From Erysipelotrichaceae bacterium (lineage in GTDB: Bacteria > Bacillota_I > Bacilli_A > Erysipelotrichales > Erysipelotrichaceae): DNA of 32,007 bases. Of the stretch, positions 23,510 through 30,736 are shown piece after piece (position 1 is the first letter of the stretch; the number at the start of each line of letters is the position of its first letter). The stretch is taken from contig JAFRIE010000019.1 in the NCBI GenBank assembly GCA_017432885.1, positions 1 through 32,007 on the forward strand. Reading direction: 5' to 3'. The notes under the pieces were generated by a model. That model had not been told where the DNA came from. It saw only the letters and a list, made by a program, of their open reading frames with translations, and made no database searches. The position numbers and the translations under genes are program-made.

Positions 23510-24376
23510 ATGTACGTAGATTATCATGTTCACAGTGAATTCTCCGATGACAGCAGAGAGCCGATGGAGAAGCAGATCAAACGGGCGATCGAGCTCGGAC
23601 TGGACGAGATCTGCTTTACCGATCATGTCGACTACGGCGTCAAGAAGGACTGGGACGAGGGAAATATCCAGTGGCGCGGGGGAGACGGTGTCAATTATGA
23701 CCCGAGCACTCCGGATCCGCTTGCCAATGTCAACTATCCGGAATACTTCGCAAAACTGTTAAGGATGAAGGAAACCTACAAAGGAAAGATCTCGATCAGA
23801 CAGGGTCTGGAATTCGGGATCCAGAGGATCACCCTTGATCCTTTTGAAAGACTGTATGACAAGTACAAAGATGAACTGGACTTCGTTCTGCTGTCCGTTC
23901 ATCAGATCGACAATTTGGAATTCTGGCAGTCGGATTTTCAGAAGGGAAAGACCCAGAAAGAATACAACGAGCTCTACTATAAAGAGATCTACGAGATACA
24001 GAAACGCTTCAGGCATTACAGCGTACTGGCGCATCTGGACATGATCATCCGTTATGATGAACAAGGCATTTATCCGTTTGAAAACGTCAAAGACATTATC
24101 GCCGAGATTCTGAAACTGGCGATCGCCGATGGAAAGGGAATCGAGCTGAATACTTCTTCCTGGCACTACGGCATCAAGGATACGACTCCTTCCAGAGCAA
24201 TCCTGAAACTGTACAAGGACCTTGGCGGAAGGATCATCACCGTCGGTTCAGACGGACATTCCACCAGATATCTGGGCGACCATATTCCGGAGGCATACCG
24301 TATCCTGAAAGAGGAGATCGGTTTCAGGGAGATCTGCACATTCGATCATATGGAACCGAAGTTCCATCTGTTATAA
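23510..24376 (+). CDS. hisJ: PHP-domain phosphatase, histidinol-phosphatase family
   Basis: The 288-residue protein begins YVDYHVHSEFSDDS, the first metal-binding motif of PHP proteins, followed by CFTDHVDYG, GLEFGI, LLSVHQIDN, LAHLDMIIRY and GSDGHST, which supply the metal ligands in order. Length and the ICFTDH motif fit the HisJ-type histidinol-phosphatases, which remove phosphate from histidinol phosphate. No other his gene is in the window, so the true substrate is open. AGAGAGGA precedes the ATG. Confidence 0.82.
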   Translation: MYVDYHVHSEFSDDSREPMEKQIKRAIELGLDEICFTDHVDYGVKKDWDEGNIQWRGGDGVNYDPSTPDPLANVNYPEYFAKLLRMKETYKGKISIRQGLEFGIQRITLDPFERLYDKYKDELDFVLLSVHQIDNLEFWQSDFQKGKTQKEYNELYYKEIYEIQKRFRHYSVLAHLDMIIRYDEQGIYPFENVKDIIAEILKLAIADGKGIELNTSSWHYGIKDTTPSRAILKLYKDLGGRIITVGSDGHSTRYLGDHIPEAYRILKEEIGFREICTFDHMEPKFHLL

Positions 24377-24397
24377 ACTAGTAAAAGAGGTAGTATT

Positions 24398-25525
24398 ATG
24401 GGCATCAGGTTTTCAAAGTCAATCAAGCTGGGCAATTTTCTGCGGCTGAACATTTCCCGTTACGGGATCTCGACGACCATCGGCAAGAAGGGCGCTTCTG
24501 TCAGTGTCGGAACCAGAGGAACCTATCTGAATCTGTCTCCCGCCCTGGTCGGGATCAACGGGACAGGTGTCTCCTACCGGAAGAAGATCGCCGGAGGTCT
24601 GAAGAAGTCCAAGAAGACCGCCAAGAAGTCCTCCGTGGCAAAGAAGACATACCTGCCGGCAGAAGAAGCCGCAGCGGCTGAAACCGCGAATACGGCCAGT
24701 GTCAGCGAGATCCTGGAGGAATACAGAAACAATCACGAGGCCAAGATCAATCTGCACAAGTATGCCGATCCGGTCATGACCGGGGAAGAGTTCGCCAGAT
24801 ATGCGAAAGGACTGGAATCGGAAGCGGGAAGAGAGCTCTATCAGTACAGCATCGACGGAGACGAGGATACGATCGAGAACTTCGTTTCTTCCTTTATGAA
24901 CAATCTGGAGCTTGCCTACGATGTCAGAGTCAACTACGAGCTGGAAGACAAGGTTCTTTACGTAGATCTGGATCTTCCGGAGATCGAAAGCGTCAATGCG
25001 GAATACCCGGTAGAAGCATCCGGAAAGATCGTATACAGGAAGAAGACTTCGGCAGAACTTAAGGAAGAGTATGCCAGAACGGTAATGAGCCTGGGTATCT
25101 TCTTAAGCGCCAACTATTTCAATCTTTCTTCCTATATCGATGAAATCGTGCTGTCTGGCTTCAATACCGTCAGGAACAGGAACGGCGACCAGGTGGACCA
25201 GTATCTGTATTCCGTCAGATACACCAGGGATATCTTCGAAAAGACCGACCTTTCTAAAGTCGACGATCCGTATGAATTCATCCTGCGTTTTGAGAACAGG
25301 ATCAACATGTCTTCGAACTATACCTTCAAGGCTATCAAGCCGTACGAGATGCAATCAAGGATAGAGGCGGATAACATCATCGACGACGCCCTGCTGGGTC
25401 TTAAGGAACTGGGATACAAGACCGCGGACATCAACAGGATACTTCCACAGCTGATGGAGAAAGAATACGCCACTTCGGCTGACTGTCTGAAGGAAGGACT
25501 AAGACTGCTCAGCGAAAAACGCTGA
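24398..25525 (+). CDS. DUF4236 domain protein
   Basis: Residues 1-60 match DUF4236: MGIRFSKSIKLGNFLRLNIS, then GISTTIGKKGASVSVGTRGT and LVGINGTGVSYRKK, a short glycine-rich beta module found at the N-terminus of many unrelated bacterial proteins. A lysine-rich linker (about 68-85, KKSKKTAKKSS) and an alanine/glutamate stretch follow. The remaining 280 residues are acidic and probably alpha/beta; I do not recognise them. There is no membrane segment. AGAGGTAG precedes the ATG; the gene ends the glyA operon. Function unknown. Confidence 0.78.
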   Translation: MGIRFSKSIKLGNFLRLNISRYGISTTIGKKGASVSVGTRGTYLNLSPALVGINGTGVSYRKKIAGGLKKSKKTAKKSSVAKKTYLPAEEAAAAETANTASVSEILEEYRNNHEAKINLHKYADPVMTGEEFARYAKGLESEAGRELYQYSIDGDEDTIENFVSSFMNNLELAYDVRVNYELEDKVLYVDLDLPEIESVNAEYPVEASGKIVYRKKTSAELKEEYARTVMSLGIFLSANYFNLSSYIDEIVLSGFNTVRNRNGDQVDQYLYSVRYTRDIFEKTDLSKVDDPYEFILRFENRINMSSNYTFKAIKPYEMQSRIEADNIIDDALLGLKELGYKTADINRILPQLMEKEYATSADCLKEGLRLLSEKR

Positions 25526-25551
25526 ACCCGGAATATCAGAAAAGCTTAAAA

Positions 25552-25583
25552 CAAAGGCCATCAATAAGGATGGCCTTTTCTTT
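25552..25583. terminator. bidirectional terminator
   Basis: AAAGGCCATC (25552-25561) pairs perfectly with GATGGCCTTT (25568-25577) around AATAAG. T-rich tracts follow on both strands, so it ends the glyA operon and the converging trhA gene. Confidence 0.88.
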
Positions 25584-25613
25584 TACTTCGGTTTGCTGTT
25601 TACATTAATGTAT

Positions 25614-26297
25614 CTATGCCACAAAGAAATAGATCATGACGTAGTGGCACAGAGTTCCCAGCAGCACAAAGAGGTGAAATACCTCGTGTTCGCTCCAATC
25701 TTTGGAAAAGGAGATCTTCAAGGCGTAGAAGATGCCGCCTACGGTATAGAAGATCCCTCCAGCCAGAAGCCACAGAAACGCAACTGAACTCATGGCCCGA
25801 TAGACGGCGGCGATTTTCCACAGCGCCAGCCATCCCATCAGGATATAGGTCAAGGATGAGACGTATTTCGGACAGCTGATCCAGAAGGTCTTCATTAGGA
25901 TACCGATGATCGCGATCAGCCATATCGCCTTCAGCAGCTGCATCCCGTTTACCGGATCCAGAACGCTCAAGCAAAGCGGGGTATAGGTTCCGGCAATCAG
26001 CAGGAAGATGCTGATGTGGTCGAGTTTTCTGAGGATTTTTGACGGTCCTTCAGGCAACACAAAAGCGTGGTGGGCGCTGCTGGCGCCGTAGAGAACGATC
26101 ATGCTAAGACAATAGACGCTAAGACCCGCAAGATCCTTCAGATCAGAAGAATGCATCCCGGCTCTGCTCAGCAGAACAGGCGTCAGGAAGATCGAGGCAA
26201 CAAAGCCGATAAAATGTGTCAGCGTACTGATCGGATCCTTGATCGATATGTAGGGCTTGTTCTCGAGCCTGTTCAGATCCCTTAATCTCAATTCCAT
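25614..26297 (-). CDS. trhA: hemolysin III / TrhA family membrane protein
   Basis: A 227-residue protein with about seven membrane helices. Family metal-site residues are visible in YGASSAHHAF, KLDHISIFLLIAGTYTP and WSEHEVFHLFVLLGTLCH. Members of this PAQR-related family affect membrane energetics and lipid homeostasis in Bacillota; 'hemolysin' is a historical name. I choose the ATG at 26297 because AAGGAGG is ideally placed upstream; an in-frame ATG at 26321 lies 6 nt after a TATAAT and would add eight residues. It is divergent from the DUF1836 gene, with shared palindromes between. Confidence 0.9.
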   Translation of the reverse strand: MELRLRDLNRLENKPYISIKDPISTLTHFIGFVASIFLTPVLLSRAGMHSSDLKDLAGLSVYCLSMIVLYGASSAHHAFVLPEGPSKILRKLDHISIFLLIAGTYTPLCLSVLDPVNGMQLLKAIWLIAIIGILMKTFWISCPKYVSSLTYILMGWLALWKIAAVYRAMSSVAFLWLLAGGIFYTVGGIFYALKISFSKDWSEHEVFHLFVLLGTLCHYVMIYFFVA

Positions 26298-26327
26298 TTT
26301 CCCTCCTTGTTTAAGCTTCATTGTAGT

Positions 26328-26335
26328 ATTATAAT
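26328..26335. promoter_or_regulatory. overlapping -10 boxes on both strands
   Basis: ATTATAAT reads as TATAAT on the plus strand (26330-26335, toward the DUF1836 gene, with a weak TTGTTT 18 nt upstream) and as TATAAT on the minus strand (complement of 26328-26333, toward trhA). Transcription in the two directions may therefore compete. Confidence 0.4.
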
Positions 26336-26346
26336 AAACTTGTCAC

Positions 26347-26362
26347 AGGTTTTTAAAAAACT
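26347..26362 (+). promoter_or_regulatory. operator-like palindrome, copy 1
   Basis: AGGTTTTTAAAAAACT has a near-perfect palindromic core (GTTTTTAAAAAAC) and recurs in inverted orientation 55 bp away at 26402. It lies between the trhA promoters and the start of a DUF1836 transcript. It is a probable binding site for the DUF1836 regulator, which is inference. Confidence 0.55.
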
Positions 26363-26371
26363 TCTAACTGT

Positions 26372-26400
26372 ATTCTAGAATGTATTAAATAACCTGTCAA
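26372..26400 (-). promoter_or_regulatory. strong minus-strand promoter toward trhA
   Basis: On the minus strand TTGACA (complement of 26395-26400) is separated by exactly 17 nt from TAGAAT (complement of 26372-26377), five of six matches to the -10 consensus. It is flanked by the two operator-like palindromes. The -10 overlaps a TTCTAGAA palindrome. Confidence 0.6.
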
Positions 26401-26401
26401 G

Positions 26402-26417
26402 AGTTTTTTAAAAACCT
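26402..26417 (-). promoter_or_regulatory. operator-like palindrome, copy 2 (inverted)
   Basis: AGTTTTTTAAAAACCT is the exact reverse complement of the 16-mer at 26347. It lies directly upstream of the TTGACA of the minus-strand promoter and about 17 nt before the DUF1836 start codon, where a bound protein could block both units. Confidence 0.55.
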
Positions 26418-26434
26418 ATAGAAAGAGGGATAAG

Positions 26435-26929
26435 ATGTTAGAAATCAGCAAAGAGAAAAGAAACGCGATGGAGGCGTTCCGCCTACCGACCTACAGGGAG
26501 ATCCCTTCCGTCGGTCTGTATCTGGACCAGACATCCAAGTACATCAACGAATGTCTGAGTGTCATACCCGGCTGCAGCATCACCAATTCCATGATCTCCA
26601 ACTATGTAAAGCACAAGCTGATCGCCAATCCGGTAAAAAAACAGTACGGAAGAGACCAGATCGCTTATCTGATTTTCATCGCCCTGACCAAGTGCGTGCT
26701 GTCGCTGGAAGACGTCGCCGGACTCTTCGACATCCAGAAGCGGACTTCGACCTGCGAGGAAGCGTACGAATGCTTCGCCGGATTCTTCGAAGAAGACCTG
26801 CAGAGAATGTCCCAGGGGAAAGAGATCCCTCCGCTGAAAGAAAAAAACAAAGAAAAAGCGCTGTTAAAAACGCTGATCACGACTGTCGTCCAGCACATCT
26901 ACTTGAACGAACTGCTGTCCGATTTATAA
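26435..26929 (+). CDS. DUF1836 domain protein, probable HTH regulator
   Basis: The 164-residue protein carries DUF1836: FRLPTYREIPSVGLYLDQTS, then SITNSMISNYVKHKLI and KKQYGRDQIAYLIFIALTK, a MerR-like winged-helix pattern. The family includes Bacillus YkrK, reported as a regulator of a neighbouring gene. Here the natural target is trhA, divergent across a 137-bp region with two inverted 16-bp palindromes, and possibly its own gene. GAAAGAGGGA precedes the ATG. A terminator follows. The signal it senses is unknown. Confidence 0.8.
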   Translation: MLEISKEKRNAMEAFRLPTYREIPSVGLYLDQTSKYINECLSVIPGCSITNSMISNYVKHKLIANPVKKQYGRDQIAYLIFIALTKCVLSLEDVAGLFDIQKRTSTCEEAYECFAGFFEEDLQRMSQGKEIPPLKEKNKEKALLKTLITTVVQHIYLNELLSDL

Positions 26930-26950
26930 AAAGCCGTTTCCGGCTTTTTT
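26928..26950 (+). terminator. rho-independent terminator after the DUF1836 gene
   Basis: AAGCCG (26931-26936) pairs with CGGCTT (26941-26946) around TTTC, flanked by A-run and T-run that extend the stem, with six T residues at the end. Confidence 0.8.
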
Positions 26951-27000
26951 CTATACTTCTGTTTGCGTGAGATCGATATGGAACTTTCGTGTGTTCAAGA

Positions 27001-27017
27001 TATAATAATAATATAAT
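27001..27017 (+). promoter_or_regulatory. tandem -10 boxes before the DeoR gene
   Basis: TATAAT occurs twice, at 27001-27006 and 27012-27017, in an AT-rich stretch before the ATG at 27035. Neither has a good -35. The ribosome site is a weak AGGA at 27019-27022. Confidence 0.4.
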
Positions 27018-27034
27018 CAGGACAGAATAATAAT

Positions 27035-27802
27035 ATGAGAAAAGAAGACAGACTGGCGGCAATAGTCGAGAAGCTGAGAGAAGACGGTTTTATCAAGAAC
27101 AATGAATTGAGTAGACTTTTCGGTACATCGGAGATGACGATCTGGCGGGATATTGACGAACTGGAGAAAGCCGGTGTGCTGAGAAGGGTTTTTGGCGGAG
27201 CCGTCGACATCAAGGCCAGCAGCTATACCGAGAGTCATGTGAATGAGAGAGTTTTTGAAAACACAGCTGCAAAAGAACAGATTGCCAGATATGCGGTATC
27301 GATGGTGAAAACCAACGACCGGGTCTTCATAGATTCAGGCTCGACCGGTTATATCATTGCCAAATATCTTGCAAAGGAAAACAAGCGTCTGTTCTGTTCG
27401 ACAAATACGATCAACACTGCTGCTGAACTGTGCAACAATCCGGCAATCAAAACGGTTATGATCGGCGGTGAGCTGAAAGGCAATTCGATGTGCAGCATCG
27501 GACCGGTTGCCGAGTCTCAGCTGAAGAATTATAAGTTTTCTTATTCTTTTGTAGCGTGCAACGCCATCGATGACAACGGAAGAGTCATGGTATTGGATAT
27601 CAGCGAGCGCAGCATTAAACACAGTATCATCGATGTTTCTGAAAAATGCTATCTGATCTGTGATTCATCAAAAATATCCTGTACCAGCATGATCGAATTT
27701 GCGACGGTGGATGAATTTACCGGCATTATAGTAGACTCGGGAATCGATGAAAGACAAAAGCTTCTTCTTGAAAGCAAGGGCGCAAAGATAATTGTTGCCT
27801 GA
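27035..27802 (+). CDS. DeoR-family transcriptional regulator
   Basis: A 255-residue sugar- or nucleoside-responsive repressor. The N-terminal HTH reads DGFIKNNELSRLFGTSEMTI followed by WRDIDELEKAGVLRRVFGGA, the classical DeoR signature. The C-terminal DeoRC sensor domain has VFIDSGSTGYIIAKYL, VMIGGELKGNSMCSIGP and the IDDNGRVMVLDISE segment that binds phosphosugars in the family. It precedes the BMP/Nup nucleoside transporter with no terminator, only an inverted repeat (27806-27834), so it probably controls that operon in response to a nucleoside-derived sugar phosphate. Confidence 0.88.
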   Translation: MRKEDRLAAIVEKLREDGFIKNNELSRLFGTSEMTIWRDIDELEKAGVLRRVFGGAVDIKASSYTESHVNERVFENTAAKEQIARYAVSMVKTNDRVFIDSGSTGYIIAKYLAKENKRLFCSTNTINTAAELCNNPAIKTVMIGGELKGNSMCSIGPVAESQLKNYKFSYSFVACNAIDDNGRVMVLDISERSIKHSIIDVSEKCYLICDSSKISCTSMIEFATVDEFTGIIVDSGIDERQKLLLESKGAKIIVA

Positions 27803-27805
27803 AAC

Positions 27806-27834
27806 TTTAACATTTGTATTGTAAAAATGTTAAA
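27806..27834. promoter_or_regulatory. 10-bp perfect inverted repeat, candidate DeoR operator
   Basis: TTTAACATTT (27806-27815) and AAATGTTAAA (27825-27834) are perfect inverted repeats separated by 9 nt. There is no T-run after it, so it is more likely a protein-binding site than a terminator. A further half-site TTTAACA lies at 27851. It sits about 33 bp upstream of the TATAAT of the transporter operon. Confidence 0.55.
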
Positions 27835-27866
27835 TGTGCGAGATAATTTATTTAACAAGTAGGTTT

Positions 27867-27872
27867 TATAAT
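27867..27872 (+). promoter_or_regulatory. -10 box of the BMP/Nup operon
   Basis: TATAAT at 27867-27872 predicts a transcript start near 27879, exactly at the base of the 12-bp leader hairpin. No good -35 is visible, in keeping with a regulated promoter. Confidence 0.5.
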
Positions 27873-27878
27873 TTATAT

Positions 27879-27909
27879 CTGTTCTTTCTTTTAGTTGAAG
27901 AAAGAACAG
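27879..27909 (+). promoter_or_regulatory. 12-bp leader stem-loop at the predicted 5' end
   Basis: CTGTTCTTTCTT (27879-27890) pairs perfectly with AAGAAAGAACAG (27898-27909) around TTAGTTG. It would form the 5' end of the mRNA and ends 8-9 nt before the AGGAGG. A 5'-terminal hairpin can protect mRNA from decay; alternatively it is a DNA operator overlapping the start point. Confidence 0.6.
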
Positions 27910-27928
27910 AATGAAAAAAGGAGGAAAA

Positions 27929-29053
27929 ATGAAAAAACTACTTACGATTCTTCTTGTACTGATTCTTGGCGTTTCTCTTGCTGCCTGCGGCGGCGGGAAA
28001 CCTTCCGGAGGCGATGAGCCAACCGGCGGTGAAACTGAAGAAAAGACACTGGATAATGTAAAGGTTGCCATTTTCTGTTCATCCGTCCGTGGCGATAGCG
28101 GTATTCAGGACATGATTGCGGATGTCGGCGAAGAAATGATCGCTGCCGGCAACAAGGACTGTGCCGTTTACGAAGTCGGCGATACTGCTGCCGATCAGGC
28201 TAAACTGAAATCTCAGCTTCTGGACGTTCTGGAAGTCGGATACGACATCATCATCAGCTCTGGATCGACAATGTGCGCTATTTTGGGTAATGAAGGCATT
28301 GCTGCAGAGTATCCTGATGTAAAATTCTGCCTGTTCGACACGACTTATGATTTCGATACTTATCCTTCTCCAAACGTATATTCAGCAAGCTTCAAGGCTA
28401 ACGAAGGTTCTTATCTGGCCGGTATCGTTGCCATGGCTATGGCTGAAAACGGAACGATCGGCTTTGTCGGCGGACAGGAAATCTCTTCAATCGAAGACTT
28501 CTGCTACGGCTACGTTGAAGGTGCCAAGTCTGTCAACCCTGACGGCAAGATCCTGATCACATTCACGAACGACTGGTATGACAACGCTCTGGCAAAACAG
28601 ACGACGATTTCTGAAATCGAAGCCGGCGCTACAGTAGTATTCCCGGCCTGTGGTCCTAGCCAGGCAGGTGTTTACGAAGGCGCTTACGACAAGCAGACAT
28701 GGGCTATCGGCTGCGATGAAGACAGAGAGATTCTTTATAAGAAAGACCACCCTGAATGGGTTCCATTCCTTCTGACTTCCGAGATCAAGGACGTTTATGC
28801 CGCTGCAAAACGTGCCATTGCCAAGACTCTGGACGGAACTCTGGAATATGGCAAAGCTGAATCATTAGGTCTGGATACAGGATGTGTCGGCCTGATCGAA
28901 ACCGGCAACTACGCTAATCTTCCTGATAATGTAAAGGCTTTGGTCGAGGCTGCTAAACAGGCTTGCCTGGATGGTTCTTTGAAGATCACTTCTGCATACG
29001 GCAGAACCGCTGATCAGTTCAATGAATTAAGAGCTTGGGCTAACAACGAATAA
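27929..29053 (+). CDS. BMP-family ABC transporter substrate-binding lipoprotein (nucleoside-type)
   Basis: A 374-residue lipoprotein: signal peptide MKKLLTILLVLILGVSLAAC with the lipobox LAAC, then a glycine-rich linker and a periplasmic-binding fold. BMP/PnrA hallmarks are GYDIIISSGSTMCAIL, NEGSYLAGIVAMAM, GTIGFVGGQEISSIEDF and VFPACGPSQAGVYEGA. Members bind purine or other nucleosides and deliver them to the NupOPQ-type membrane complex, encoded directly downstream. I place the start at the ATG at 27929, which follows AAAGGAGG and gives a proper signal peptide; an upstream ATG at 27911 precedes the ribosome site. The base composition is more AT-rich and codon use more biased than neighbours, fitting high expression. 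Confidence 0.92.
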   Translation: MKKLLTILLVLILGVSLAACGGGKPSGGDEPTGGETEEKTLDNVKVAIFCSSVRGDSGIQDMIADVGEEMIAAGNKDCAVYEVGDTAADQAKLKSQLLDVLEVGYDIIISSGSTMCAILGNEGIAAEYPDVKFCLFDTTYDFDTYPSPNVYSASFKANEGSYLAGIVAMAMAENGTIGFVGGQEISSIEDFCYGYVEGAKSVNPDGKILITFTNDWYDNALAKQTTISEIEAGATVVFPACGPSQAGVYEGAYDKQTWAIGCDEDREILYKKDHPEWVPFLLTSEIKDVYAAAKRAIAKTLDGTLEYGKAESLGLDTGCVGLIETGNYANLPDNVKALVEAAKQACLDGSLKITSAYGRTADQFNELRAWANNE

Positions 29054-29085
29054 TCGATTCTAAATCATCTGATTAGAGAAATGAA

Positions 29086-29136
29086 AGGCGGTTAGATGCA
29101 TTAAGCGTTTAACCGCCTACTAATATTAAGAGGCGG
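29086..29136 (+). promoter_or_regulatory. intercistronic stem-loop with alternative pairing to the ribosome site
   Basis: AGGCGGTTA (29086-29094) pairs perfectly with TAACCGCCT (29110-29118). The downstream arm's CCGCCT (29113-29118) is also complementary to AGGCGG at 29131-29136, which is the ribosome site of the ATPase gene at 29144. Two mutually exclusive hairpins are thus possible, one leaving and one hiding the ribosome site. No T-run follows, so it is not a simple terminator. Confidence 0.55.
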
Positions 29137-29143
29137 ATAAAAT

Positions 29144-30736
29144 ATGTATGCACTCGAATTAAAGAATGTAACAAAAGTATACGGGAACGGCATTCTGGCA
29201 AATGAGAATGTCAATCTTAGTGTAAAAAAAGGAGAAATTCACGCGCTGATGGGTGAAAACGGTGCCGGCAAGACAACGCTGATGAAGCTGCTGTTTGGCA
29301 TGGAACGCCCTGACTCCGGTGAATTTTTTATTAATGGCGAAAAAGTTGATATTAAGAGTCCGGTAGATGCGCTGCATCACGGTGTCGGCATGGTCCATCA
29401 GCACTTCATGCTGACTCCTTCGCAGACCGTCACGGAAAACATGATTCTCGGCAGCGAGCCGACAAAAGGAAAACTGTTTGTCGACATGCGTACTGCCGAA
29501 AAGAATACGAAAGATATCATTGAAAAATATAATTTTAACATCGATCCAAGAGCCCGTATCCGCGATCTTTCTGTTGGAATGAAGCAGCAGGTCGAGATTC
29601 TGAAAGCACTGTATCGTGATGCTAAGATCCTGATTCTGGACGAACCGACAGCCGTTCTGGCTCCGCAGGAAACGACGGTTCTGTTTGAACAGCTGAGAGG
29701 TCTGAAAGAGAAGGGCTATACGATCATTTTCATCTCACATAAGATCAACGAAGTCATTGAACTCTGCGACAGGCTGACGGTCATGAGACTGGGAAAGACG
29801 ATCGGTACTTATGATGTCCATGGGGATCCGGAAAAAGGAACCAAGGATATTACGGTAGACGAGATTTCTAGACTGATGGTCGGCAGAGATGCGGTTCTGG
29901 AAGTGAATAAAGAACCGGCAAAACCTACGGATACCGTTCTGTATGTCGACGGAGTCACCAAACTGGATAACGAATACAAAATCGTTGTCAATGATGTTTC
30001 TTTTGCCGTCAGAAAAGGGGAAATCCTGGCTGTCGGCGGAATCGAAGGAAACGGGCAAAGAGAACTGGTTGATATGATTACCGGTATCAGCAAGATCGAT
30101 ATCGGCGATATACGCGTGAACGGTCAGTCGATCAAGGGCAATACCCTGAAAAAGCTGCATGAGCAGGTCATGGGCTATATTCCTCAGGACAGAATGGTTC
30201 TAGGCGTTGCGGCCGGTTCTACAATCGAGGACAACGTTGTTCCGTATCTGGTTGACAAAAGCGAATACCAGAAGGCGGGTATTCTTGACAAGAAGAAATT
30301 AAAAGCAGTCGCCGAGGATGCCATCAAGGAGTTCGACGTCCGCTGTAAAGACTCGAACCAGCAGGTCGGCATGCTTTCCGGCGGTAACATCCAGAAGGTC
30401 GTTGTTGCCAGAGAACTGTCCTCTTCCTGCAAGGATACGGTTCCTCTGATCGTTGCCGATCAGCCTTCCAGAGGTATTGATATCGGTGCGACGAAGTTCA
30501 TCCATCGTAAACTGATTGCCATGCGTGACGCAGGTTATGCGATTCTATTGATTTCTGCCGACTTGAATGAAGTGTTTGAGGTAGCCGATTCTGCAATCAT
30601 CATGTATGAAGGCAAGATCAACGCCTATTTCCCGGATATGAAAAAGGTAACGGAATATGAACTGGGTCAGTATATGCTTGGTTTGAAAACACAGAGTCAT
30701 GAAGAGATCGCGGAGGTGAAACACAATGAAGCGTAA
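29144..30736 (+). CDS. nucleoside ABC transporter ATP-binding protein (double ATPase, NupO/YufO-like)
   Basis: A 530-residue protein with two ABC modules fused, as in ribose/nucleoside importers. The first has Walker A GENGAGKTT (37-45), MVHQHFML at the Q-loop, signature LSVGMKQQVEIL and Walker B ILILDEPTAVL. The second has a degenerate P-loop GGIEGNGQRELVDM, signature LSGGNIQKVVVARE and a Walker B-like LIVADQPSRGID without the catalytic glutamate, the usual asymmetric pattern of this subfamily. It powers import with the BMP protein and the two permeases. The stop overlaps the first permease by 11 nt. Confidence 0.95.
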   Translation: MYALELKNVTKVYGNGILANENVNLSVKKGEIHALMGENGAGKTTLMKLLFGMERPDSGEFFINGEKVDIKSPVDALHHGVGMVHQHFMLTPSQTVTENMILGSEPTKGKLFVDMRTAEKNTKDIIEKYNFNIDPRARIRDLSVGMKQQVEILKALYRDAKILILDEPTAVLAPQETTVLFEQLRGLKEKGYTIIFISHKINEVIELCDRLTVMRLGKTIGTYDVHGDPEKGTKDITVDEISRLMVGRDAVLEVNKEPAKPTDTVLYVDGVTKLDNEYKIVVNDVSFAVRKGEILAVGGIEGNGQRELVDMITGISKIDIGDIRVNGQSIKGNTLKKLHEQVMGYIPQDRMVLGVAAGSTIEDNVVPYLVDKSEYQKAGILDKKKLKAVAEDAIKEFDVRCKDSNQQVGMLSGGNIQKVVVARELSSSCKDTVPLIVADQPSRGIDIGATKFIHRKLIAMRDAGYAILLISADLNEVFEVADSAIIMYEGKINAYFPDMKKVTEYELGQYMLGLKTQSHEEIAEVKHNEA

